NCBI GenBank assembly: GCA_008694505.1 | Contig: VZDJ01007753.1 | Location: 9,597,555-9,661,554, forward strand | DNA: 64,000 bases | Reading direction: 5' to 3' | Source: Cyanoderma ruficeps | Taxonomy: Eukaryota; Chordata; Aves; Passeriformes; Timaliidae | Shown here: positions 54,026-64,000 of the stretch, piece by piece | Position numbering within the stretch: the first letter of the stretch is position 1 | Layout: every line of letters begins with the position of its first letter | Position numbers and translations under genes: made by a program | Notes under the pieces: model-generated | The model's database searches: none | What the model was told of the DNA's origin: nothing | What the model saw: the letters and a program-made list of their open reading frames with translations, nothing else

Positions 54026-54056
54026 TTAAAACCATTACAAGGGGTAATGGTTTTAA
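54026..54056. repeat. Inverted repeat at the 5' edge of a CR1 fragment
   Basis: Positions 54026-54037 pair exactly with 54045-54056 (12-bp arms, 7-nt spacer). The right arm is ordinary CR1 sequence (taatggtttta); the left arm is its complement and lies outside the normal CR1 order, next to an A-rich AATTA repeat. Confidence 0.85.
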
Positions 54057-54246
54057 ACTAAAAGAGTGTCCACTTATATTAGATATAAGGAAGAAGGTGA
54101 TAACACATTAAAGCAATTTGCCCACACATATAGCAGATGTCACGTCCCTGGGAACATTCAAGGTCAGACTGAATGTGGTGGGTTGGGCTAGAGGACCACT
54201 GAAAGTCCAACCCCATGTTGGACATAGAATGTTCAATCATTCTATA
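54038..54246 (+). mobile_element. CR1 LINE fragment, 3' end
   Basis: Plus-strand CR1 3' terminus of about 210 bp. The order is 'caaggggtaatggttttaaa', 'tagatataaggaagaaggtg', 'cacgtccctgggaacattca', 'aggtcagactgaatg', 'gtccaaccccatg' and a degenerate attctat end. Relative to the consensus, several internal stretches are altered or deleted. No coding capacity. Confidence 0.9.
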
Positions 54247-57200
54247 AAAGGAACAGTAATTGAAAAGTCATAATTTTCTCAACATGTTTAAAACGTCCAA
54301 GTCTCTGTATTAGTCTGTCCTACAGAAGTAGTGTCACAATATACTTCTTGACTGTTGCATCCTATAAAAGCTTTTTATGTTTTCATTATTCACTGTTAAT
54401 AAGAATTATATACTCTTCTGAGAACTTTCTTTGACTTTCTAATATCATTTTCTTCTTTACTTCACTACTGAGGTTGATTTTCACCCCTGATTTCCTGTAA
54501 GCTATCTATAGTTTGAATGTAGGAATCATTTAATTTTAATTTTAGAATTTCTAGATTCCGTAGAGTCCAACATTTTGTAAGAAAAGAAACATATTGTTAT
54601 GGAAAAATAATTGATACACTTCAGCAGCATTTTTTAGAAAGACTACATCTAACAATATGTTCTGTTATTGCTAAAGTGTTTCTTTTGAGTTTTCAGTACT
54701 TAAAAAAAATCCTGTTTCATTCTGCACCTATTTCCTAGGTTCCATCGTGTCTAGAGACATGATGTTTTCCTGTTTTCAAGAATTGGTATTTTTATATGGA
54801 GAATAAGAAAAGGATCGTGCTCGAAAGGAAAAACTGATCTTGACAATTCAAAAAGTGTTTTAGAATAATTACTCAGAACCATTTAAATATTTTTAGCTGG
54901 TTCATATTAGGGGGAACTAGGGGAAAAATACTTTCCCTACATCTTGAGTTTTACAGAAATTGCAATCATTGATACCTCAAGCTAATGGTATTTAGGTTCT
55001 GACAAATCAGTTGAAATTTCAGAATCCTGAGATATTTCTATTCTCTCAATGGTCTCGTGATAGTTTAGTTAGATAGTGAGAACTAATTGTTCTGTTTTAG
55101 GCTAAGTGAAGTAATAGACTTGTGAACTATCACTGTTACTTATTTAGTTGCCTCTCTTTAGCTTACTTTTTTTCTAAAAAGATTATGTAGCAAACTAAGC
55201 CAAGAAGGATGACTGTTCAAAGCAGCTGAAAAATCCTCTCAGAGTTGCTAATGATAATTAATTAAAGTATAAAAGTAATTATTCCTCTTTAACAGTGTAG
55301 CAAACACTTATTCTAATAGGTAAATATACAGTAAATTTTGTTTGTTTGTCTAATATATTAAACACTTCAACACTTCTGCATACATAACATATTAACCCTA
55401 AGACTGCATTTGCAAAAAAGTAAAATGCTTTGTATAAACTTATGCTGGAAAATACCTGGAAGATTGGTCAAATTTACCTATTTTAAAAAAAGAACTAAAA
55501 CGTAGGTGTCCAATTTCTAACTCAATTCAACATGTGCAGGAAACGTTATTTAAAAGGAACCACTAGTTCTCTGCACAGACAAAATCTACTGCCTAGGAAT
55601 GTTTGTATCTGTTTTTTTCCAAAACTACTAAATGCCCCACTTTTAACAAGGATTCCTCAAGAAATGGGGAGGGAAAATAGGGAGGTATGGACTTTGGAAT
55701 AAGACCAATTATGCTTCAATGCAATATATACTTTTAAAATAACGATTTGCTTTCTTTTTGTCCATATAATTAAGTATATTTAATAATAATAACAAAAGTA
55801 AATTACAAAAAATAAAACAAAACCACAACCAAATATCAAATATGGTGTATTAGTGCAAAGAAAAAAAAAGTATAAGTCACTTTTAAGTTTTTAACTTCTA
55901 CTGAAAATGTGTACATCATTATATTACTTACATCATTACCTAGTAGTAGCTGGGCTTTTCCAGCTCCAAAAGGCTTTTATTTTAGCAAATCAACTCTCCT
56001 GGCATTTCCATTAATATCAGTCCTATACAAGCAGCTGACTCAAAATACATATTTAACAACAGCAAAGGCACAATTTCTGATAGTGGAGATACAGTTTAAT
56101 AAGCAAGACCCTTCTTTTTTCTCTAAAGTATTCTCAATTTGCTACCCATAAATAATTACAAAGAATGGATAAGTAACCTCAGATATTGCAATCTTACTTC
56201 CTCTGTGATTGGTACAATGCACTACTTTGAAAGCTCAGGCGGTGTTTCAGTGGTACGCAAGCCTTGAAAAAAAACTTGAAATAGGATGAATTTCAGCCTA
56301 AAAGAATTATAGCAGAAATAATATGACATTGAAAAATTAGGCAATTTTACAAAGAATTGTAAATATGGTATAGAGATGAATGAGACCTTGATAGCAGGTA
56401 TGGTAGACAAATCTGACAAATACTGCTAGGAAGTCTCAAAAGAGATTTCATTAATACATATAAGTATAAATCATTTGAATAGCTGTACCAAGTAATGCAA
56501 CAATGTTACTTATCCTTTGAAGTTACAAATATGTAACAGGAACACAGAGCAAAGCCTAAAAATAACTGCTGGGTAAACAGCTTTATCTTCAAAGATGTGA
56601 ACAAAATCTATACCTATTTTCAAGATTTATTCTAGTGGCAGGTTTTTTTTTGTGGAAGGCTGGTGATGTAGCTGTCATGAAAAAACCAAAACCAAACACC
56701 GCCTTGAAGAGAACATAAGAAAAGTTTTTTAAAATATATTCGTTTTTTAAATCCACAAAGTTTGGATTTGGAAATATCTGTCATATTGCCAGAGTTTTTC
56801 TGTTTCAGCAGTCCTTATATTTGACTCATGTACTCCTCTATTCAACTCAAAACTTGGTTTTGGCATAGACATGACTGTTGTCTGGATGAAATTTATCTTT
56901 CAGAATTTATTCCAGATGTGAATAGTTACAGAATCCACATTTTCGTTTGGCCGTGTGGTCAGTTATTTGCACCATTAAAAAGAATTGCATTTTATTTTAG
57001 TTTTAACTTGGGGTTCAAACAAGACTCCAGCCCTAAACAATTGTTGCCTGCTAAATGTAAACTGACTTTGCAATGCTTCTTTCTTTTATGGAAAAATGCT
57101 TTATTCAGAAAGACTTTGTTGAAAAAGGTAATCGAGTCACACTGTTCACTTTTCTCCTCACTACCCTGGAATCCTTTAGCTGGTTACCAGTGGAGTTTTA

Positions 57201-58294
57201 CAAGTACTAGGCAGCAGGCTGAATGAGACAAGCAGCTAATAATAAATATTTTAAATTAACATTAAAATGTTCAATGTTAAATAGAGGTTAGGCTGAAAGC
57301 TATGAAGGTCACTGCAGGTTTTAGCTGAGATTATTGTTTCAGTTTGAACTTGGTTAAATATTTGGAGCTATTCTGTTGAAGCAATGATGCTGCAAATCAG
57401 TTATTTGCTTTCCAAGAAATGCATCTTAAGAAAATTTTGTATTTTTTTCTCTTATATCTAATAATTAAAATAGTTTTCCTTCTAAAATGCTTACATTCTG
57501 GAGCTGCTTGATGTGCAACTTAATGAAAAATATATATCAATGTATGTACTTTTAAATTATTGAAAAGATTGTGCAATTTTTTTTTTTTTGCTTTGTTCTT
57601 TGACTGAGTAATTTCCCTGGACCCCACATCAATAAAATCAACAAACAACATAAAGAAATTTTAGATAATGACCATAGAACCTTGACTTAAAGGAAGAGCT
57701 TTAAATTGTGCCAGATCCTCTTTATGAGAAAAAAAAAATAAATAGTAATGATAAAAAATTTATTCCTTGATGAGTATTTTCAGGAGACAGAAAGTTCAGT
57801 TTCTTGGATCTTAAATGGATCACTTTTGTTCCAGCATCAATTAAAGTGTTGAAGAGATGAGAGGCAGCATTTTGGGGGCAGCTCCTGGGAGTTACACTTT
57901 CAGTTCATGTGAGCAGCCCCCTGGTCTCCTGGAGTCCCAGAAGATCAGGACACCAACTTGTAAGCTGCCTCCATTTACATAAAAGTGAATGCACTGACTG
58001 CAAACAGTAAAATACTTGATCTCTAATCATACAGTGTAATGAGGTCTGGGAGCGAAACAAGTATATATGTGTATGTTTCTGATGTACCCTGTAAATTTGT
58101 TGTACTATGCAAATGTTTTAAAATAAGTTAAACAAGGAAAATGCAATGAAAGTAGCTATCTGTACATTTTGCTACAGTTCCTCAAAATGCAAACAAGATC
58201 TGATTTCGGGAATTTGAAACATTTCTGATTATCTCCTGGGTTATGATAAATCTTTTGTATGAAATGGGAATAGACTATGTGGAGAATTTTGGAA
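54247..58294. other. Noncoding DNA, no gene seen
   Basis: AT-rich unique sequence. It includes the longest ATG-initiated open frame of the window (56828-57226, 132 codons), which has no signal peptide, repeat or known motif and is judged a chance frame. A T run is at 57578-57590. Confidence 0.6.
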
Positions 58295-58340
58295 TTTTTT
58301 TTTTTTTNNNNNNNNNNNNNNNTTTTTTTTTTTTTTTTTT
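58295..58340. other. Assembly gap (15 N) inside poly-T
   Basis: T run 58295-58307, undetermined bases 58308-58322, then T run 58323-58340. The real tract is probably a long poly-T/poly-A whose length could not be resolved. No retroposed gene was recognised next to it. Confidence 0.95.
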
Positions 58341-61044
58341 GCTTTTTCATCTTTGCAATGAATTTTTATCTTTTTCATTTGTAGTTATTTTAAAATGTGC
58401 TACACATGTTCATTTTTGAAGCCTTCCAGCAAGGCTGCATTCCATCAGATAATGCAGAACAGATCATGGACCTTTTGCATCATGCAAACACATTTATCTC
58501 AAATGTGCTGTCACAGCAGTGCACATTAACCCACTCTACACAGTGATTAGGGATCATAGAAAGTTCTTCCAGCTAATGAGAAGCCAAGCCAATCACTCAG
58601 CAGTCAATTAAAAAAGGTAATCTTCAGTAGCCAGCAGTTCTTAAAACACCTTAAAGCTAACATAGCCTGAATATTTACAAGACACATTAAAGATTAAATT
58701 GGTGATTAAGATTTTTATCTTGCACTGTAGTATCTTAAGTTGCACTCAAATACGTTTGAGTAATGCCTAATTTGAAGCTTCTGGTAATAAAACCAGCTCA
58801 CATGAATGAGTGAAACATAGACAATGAATTACAAATAAATATTGATTGCATTATTTCTGAATTTTCTCATTTTATATAACAGCTGGGGTTTTTTGAGAAT
58901 AAGGGATTTCCTCCAAATTTATCAGAAGCACTGAAATATTCTTAAACTTTTATTGTTTCTTTTCCCCATTTCAAGCATATCCAAAATTTACTGTCCAATA
59001 TATGAAAAAACTTCCAGAAAAAAGGTCTAGGCTAACTAGCTTCCATATTTAGGAAACTATTTTTAGGGCCTCAGGTGTCCAAGTGGGTATCATCCATTTT
59101 CTCACATACTTGATTTTTTTGTTTAAAATCTTCTTTTTATACATGTGAGAGATTAGAAATTATTGCAAACTGTTTAGAACTGTGATACCTGTTTATGATT
59201 ACTTTGTCCTTTCTTTTATGATCCAGGGAAATTTAATCATATGTCTTAAAATGAATATTGGTTGTTCAAGTATTGCTCATTTCACACCACTGGTGAACTG
59301 TACACTCATTTCAGAAAGTCATTGGGATATTATGCCAACTGCTAATACAGGAATTACACTTTCAAATGAAAATGACCATCAACTTATTTAAGTTTAAATG
59401 ATGAACACAGTCAATATGACTTTCATATTGACATCAAGTCAACGTTTTCGTGACATCAGAGGCAAACCTGGATTATTACCATACCAGGGTGTCCAGTCCC
59501 TACTGGCATGTTTACTCTGTTGTAAGGCTGAGCTGTGAGGGCACTGCACTTCGGTAGCTTCAAAGTCTTCTCCCAAGATGCTTTCCACAGACCTTTTTAC
59601 AGAGCTGAGGAAGGTGGAGCGAAAATGAAATTTTGCCTGAGCATTGCTGGAGCACAGGGAGAAGCTGTCACAAGGGACCTCCTGCCTTGGCATGCCTGTG
59701 TTCTTCCTCAAAAGGAGCAGCCCAAATGTTTCCTTTCAGTTCGGTACAGCCCCCAACAGGCTTGTCCTTACACATCTGGAACTGAAGACTTTTTGTAGTG
59801 ATGGTTTAAAATGTGTGTTCTTCCCTTGATAGTTGAAAAGCAGACAAGAGAAAGTTGGTGGTTTTTTTCCTCTTCTCAGATAAAAGATGTAAGAACTTTA
59901 AAAGTTGTGTGCTTGAGTCTCTGTAGTTGCTAGAAGCTGCATGTGTGTCTTTGTTAAAAGATGTGTGTGATGGTCAAAAGATAAGACTAGATTGTGATGA
60001 TTAATTAGCTTGCTTCTAAAATTTAATTATTTCGTTTTTCTAATGTGCAATAATATCTATTGGTTCACACTGATGTTTTTTCCAACATGAAATTGTGTAT
60101 TCATCAATGTTTCTTATATTCTTGCATATATCAAATGAAAACTTGCATTATCTCAGTGTTTCCAGTTGACACCTGTGGCTATATAAGAATCAATTACAAA
60201 CCAATTTTAAACACAGCGTGGATTCTCACACAGAAATACAGAGGACAAGGAAGATAAGCAGCAGAATTTATATATTTTTTCTTTATCAAAAATGCCTCTG
60301 GAAGGAAGTATAGCCTGTAAACATTGTTTAATTTCAAAGCAAGCCTAATGCTTTTGTTTGTATAAGAGCAGGCCTCTGTGAGGGAAAGCTCTTCATACAG
60401 AAATAGTTCTCACTCTGGAGAACTTCATATGCCAAGAAAGTTATGAACAAATGAAGTTCCTTTGCTCACCTTTAACATTCTCTTTGAATTATGTGGCTTC
60501 TGATTTTAGGCTTTATAAATGTCAGCTCAGCATATACTTTTCATTAACCTGCAAAGGTATTCTTGAGGGACAGCAAATCAGAGAAGGAAACTATTCATAA
60601 ATCATGACAAGTTACAGCTGAATGAGACAGTAAGACCTGAACCTGGCCCTAGGATGGCACACTTTCATACTTTTGACGGAAGATTGTGTCAAAGACACCT
60701 TTTTTGCCATCCTGTCTTGGGGCTTACAGCATATTAGATTTGCTGAGAGCTCATCTGGATGGGATTGACTTTTTAGTCCAACTTTAGTGCTAAACATCTG
60801 AGTAGACAGATGAAGAGCAGGAGGCTCTACATTAATATTTATTAGTGCCAAGCATAACATAAAGTTGTAAAATAAACACAGGCTTGGTCATAGTTTACCC
60901 AGAATATTTTTTTTTTACTTTTCCAGTACTTTAATGTAACAGAAATTGTAAAATAGTAAAAACTATTTTATAAATAAATTCCACTATTATTATGTGTTTA
61001 TTCTTCATTTTTCTAAAATTCAAGTATGTTCAAAAAGACTTTTG
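58341..61044. other. Noncoding DNA, no gene seen
   Basis: The 58420-58770 block has several homeodomain-type ATTA cores and could be regulatory, but nothing proves it. A mixed-composition patch at 59430-59790 has overlapping 90- and 87-codon frames on opposite strands without motifs. Confidence 0.55.
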
Positions 61045-61230
61045 ACATGATTGAGTCCAACCTATGACCAACCACCACCCTGTCAATTAGACCATGGGAC
61101 TGAGTGCCACATCCAGTGTTTCCTTTAAACGTCTCCAGGGATGGTGACTCCACCAACTCCCTGAGAAGGCAGTTCCAATATCTCATCACTCTTTCTGTAA
61201 AGAATCATCCTGATATGAATGTTTTAGACT
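61045..61230 (-). mobile_element. CR1 LINE fragment, 3' end
   Basis: Minus-strand CR1. The plus strand shows 'gattgagtccaacctatgac', 'agaccatgggactgagtgcc', 'acatccagtgtttcctttaa', 'ctccagggatggtgactcca' and 'tcactctttctgtaaagaat' in consensus order. It is truncated at both ends and adjoins an A-rich simple repeat. Confidence 0.92.
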
Positions 61231-61262
61231 TTAAAAAAAAAATATTAAAAAAAAAAAAAAAG
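61231..61262. repeat. A-rich simple repeat
   Basis: Two A runs separated by tatt, next to the 5' side of the CR1 fragment. A second A/C-rich tract (aaac/caaa type) follows at about 61375-61415. Confidence 0.85.
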
Positions 61263-63322
61263 AAGCCTCACCTAAAGACTGAAATAGCAGGGGGGTAGTA
61301 TATTTAACACCACCATCTCTAAATTCCTTAAATACTGTCCAGAAAGTAGAGATAAAATCCTGGCTGCTCTGAGGAAAAAAAAAAAACAAACCAACAACAA
61401 AATCAAACCAAAAACCTGCTCTCCACCTTGTGAATTCATTACTTCAATATTACATTAATATTCAGATCCATATCCATTTGAAGGTCACAGTGCTTAGCTA
61501 TAAAACCTTAAATAAGTTAAGCTCTCTTGATGCCAAAGACCTCCTCATTTCAGTTGGGCATTTCTATTCGATGGGGATTCGTCAGCATCTTTTCATGTAG
61601 GTGAGCAGCAGTTTCAGTGTGCTGCCCCTATTTTCAGGCTTGTTATCAGGAAGGGTTATACTGCACCCAAATATGAGGATTTTGAGGGTGAACCCGAAGA
61701 CTTTAATTTCTCCTGAACTCATTTGGCTGAGATATGAGGACAGCTCTTTCTAATGTGGTATTTAAAGTTGGATTATGAGCCCCATCCTCTTATTGCCTGT
61801 GCTAAAATTGCATTGTTTAATGAGTGAGAGCCTGCCTTAGGAAATAAAAAAACCCTTTCCTTGAAAGCTAAAAATATTTCCTTTTGAGAGGACAAAATAG
61901 AGAAATTTGCCATGTTATAGCTTAAGAAAAATGAGCAATAACATACTGTGTACATTTTAGAGGAAAACAAAACAAAAGAAAACACCTTATTCTCTTCTGT
62001 TATGGCATTGATTGGTGCCATTGCATCTGGTATGTACAGAATTTTCATAAGCACAAGGCTGTTTAGAAACTTCTTCATGTGTCTTAAGTACAGTCAAAGT
62101 ATGTATGAGTTTTGTTGGAAGCCTAAACATCTAATTTCCTTTAAAGGAAAAAGGTTCTTGAGAAAAGGGACTGGGTTTGATTTTCAATTAAATGAATATG
62201 AACTTATCTTTGAACTCCATGGGCTTTTCCTAGAATGCAATTTCTTACTCAGATAACAGTGAATGTGGTATTCAGTCTTCAGTGAAATCTTCCTAAACAG
62301 CTCCAAGCACAGTCTTCTGAGGAGCAGGGAGAGGAACATCCTTTAATGCACTTAGAACAGTCCTGTGGTTACACTTCTTACAAGTATACACTTGATTCCT
62401 GTGTGTGTTATAAGGAATACTGAATTGATGAGACTAAATTGGATGGTTATAGCTTGTAGAAAAATCAGAGACCCAAAAGCAGGAAACGATAAGAGAGAAG
62501 CTGAAGAAAAAAATGAAAAATCCTTGCTATGCAGGAGAAGATATGAAAAAAAAAAGCAAGCTACATGTTGACTTTTCAAATCATAGGAATAGATAAAAAT
62601 GAACCTGTGGAAAAAAAATATAGCAGAAGGTTTTGCAGAGGACTTGAAAGCCCTGCACTACAAAATCAATTACTTGCCAGCTAAAGAAGAAGTGCTCAAA
62701 GACAGTTAAGAGTGTAGAACTCTCAGATGACATAGATCACTGCCAAAGCAGCAACAGAAAGCAAACATTATGTGCTTTGCTTATTTTTCAACTGTATGTA
62801 TTTTGTGACTTTTCCCATCTCTGAGTGCCCTGGGGCCAAGTTGTTTTTCTTTGGTAAATTTTATGGAAAGGTCCAACAATGAATTTGGCTTGGACAACAG
62901 TGGTGGCAGACAAGGAGTGGGGGGAATGTGTGTGTGGATTCTCTTCCTGAAACCTGAGATAGCTGCTCTCCTCCAAACTTAATTCCTTACTTCTTTCCTA
63001 CCTTGACACCTCTATATCAGATGGCTTTTTACAGTGACTCCTTGGTGATTTAAAAGAGCACTGATGTGGTAAGAGGGAAAGCTCTGTAATGTGAGAATAA
63101 CTGTTCCAAAGATAGGAGCTGGAAAACAAGCATAGGTAATCCACTGTTTGAATGGAGGGAGGTCACCAGTGGAATCAGGCGGGCTCTTGGCTACACTTGT
63201 GCTGATTAGCACACGGTGAAGGCTGTGGAAGAGTGGGTGAGCAGGAAGGTGACAAAGCATGCACCTGATGCAATTGTACTCCAGATAGAAAGGACAAGGG
63301 CAGACAGTGGAGGGCTATCTGC
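61263..63322. other. Noncoding DNA, no gene seen
   Basis: No recognisable gene. Overlapping opposite-strand frames at 61773-62256 and at 63012-63260 lack motifs. The part just before 63323 may be further degraded LINE sequence but could not be aligned by eye. Confidence 0.5.
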
Positions 63323-63515
63323 TATAGGAGACTGCTTGAGTAATGAAAATAGCTTCTGAAGTCTAGTGTAAAGAATTGTAAAGTGATACACATGGGAAAA
63401 AAACGTATTTTTAATTTCACATTAAAAACTGATGGGTTTTGGGCTGACCATTTTCACTGAGGACTGCAGTTCTTGTATTTTAGATCTTCCTGAAAAATTC
63501 ACTTACTCCTTATGC
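63323..63515 (+). mobile_element. Ancient CR1/L3-like LINE fragment, reverse-transcriptase region
   Basis: Diverged plus-strand match to the region of CR1/L3-type LINEs after the reverse-transcriptase catalytic core. In order: 'ataggagactg', 'gtaaagtgatacacatggga', 'actgatgggttttgggctga', 'ttttcactgagga' and 'tagatcttcctgaaaaattc'. These parallel the consensus blocks agreeing with '...GDW...', '...KCKVMHMG...', '...LMGSKL...' and '...RDLGV...' in the protein. The frame is broken by indels. The assignment rests on remembered consensus order. Confidence 0.5.
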
Positions 63516-64000
63516 TTCTTTGTGGACAAAGGCATAACCAGCCTTTTATTTCCGTTTTTCTGTTTTGCTTAAAAATAGTGCTGCCAGAGGTACTCCAAGA
63601 GTTATCTCTAGATAACTAGCCTTTCAAAATGTTTCTTTTTTTCAGTCTAGAAATCTGCAGGGTTTTCCTTGTGCAACATTAATCTAGGGCCATTTGTTCT
63701 CCTGATAATTAGCAAAGGACACTCATGGCAGCCCTTTAGTGCTGTGGAATACATTTTTATATTTTCAGCCTCATGCTGGGCACTTGCAGCACTTTGTTAT
63801 CAAGCTTCCAAGATGATATGAATGTCAGGTTTTATAGTGGAAGTTGACAAGTGCACTTTAGAAAAGCCGTAAATGTGCAATCTGTGGCCCACTGTGTAAC
63901 AAAACGGTCAGTGACTGAGGATAAAGGTTAACAAGGTGGAAGCAATAAATCTGATTTAAGTGAAGGGCTCTTCATATCTATCTCAATGACGCATCTTAAT
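63516..64000. other. Noncoding DNA, no gene seen
   Basis: AT-rich unique sequence to the window edge. No feature was recognised. Confidence 0.6.

Noticed and set aside
56221..56275. Sequence 'cagtggtacgcaagccttg' resembling a hAT transposon terminal repeat
   Set aside because: Only a partial match to the recalled terminus; no matching inverted end or 8-bp duplication was found.
56828..57226. 132-codon plus-strand open frame, longest ATG-initiated frame in the window
   Set aside because: No domain, signal or repeat; amino-acid content follows the local base composition. Length is not exceptional for 64 kb read in six frames.

Overview
This 64 kb window looks like vertebrate nuclear DNA, almost certainly from a bird. 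It is AT-rich and CpG-poor, and no long open frame reads like a protein: the longest ATG-initiated frame is 132 codons and resembles nothing I know. It carries truncated CR1 LINEs with avian-type 3' ends, ERVL-type LTRs of the kind common in bird genomes, and one compact solo LTR resembling songbird elements. Placement in neognaths, possibly passerines, is inferred from these repeats and was not tested by a search.

Layout. 1-7.7 kb: unique AT-rich DNA with one nested hairpin. 7.7-10 kb: a CR1 (minus), a possible decayed GPCR pseudogene directly 5' of it, and a CR1 (plus). 10-26.9 kb: mostly unique sequence with a 21-bp minisatellite and a 307-bp solo LTR with recognisable target-site duplication and terminal inverted repeats. 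26.9-28.2 kb: an ERVL-type LTR followed by two more LTR 3' tails in the same orientation. 30.95-31.46 kb: a well-preserved CR1 (minus). 36.8-37.4 kb: an ERVL-type LTR (minus). 39.6 and 58.3 kb: short assembly gaps next to poly-C and poly-T. 40.84 kb: a compound hairpin and direct repeat. 50.2 kb: a GC-richer block resembling a recurrent avian repeat. 54.0, 61.0 and 63.3 kb: further CR1 pieces, the last matching an old CR1/L3-like reverse-transcriptase region. The rest is unique noncoding DNA with short poly-A/T and microsatellite tracts.

No intact protein-coding gene, tRNA, rRNA, CRISPR array or operon was recognised, and there is no multi-gene system. The window is best read as intergenic or long-intron DNA. 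The most interesting items are the possible GPCR pseudogene, the solo LTR, the cluster of LTR tails and the compound hairpin. A few blocks that look like conserved noncoding elements are flagged only as candidates, since nothing here measures conservation.
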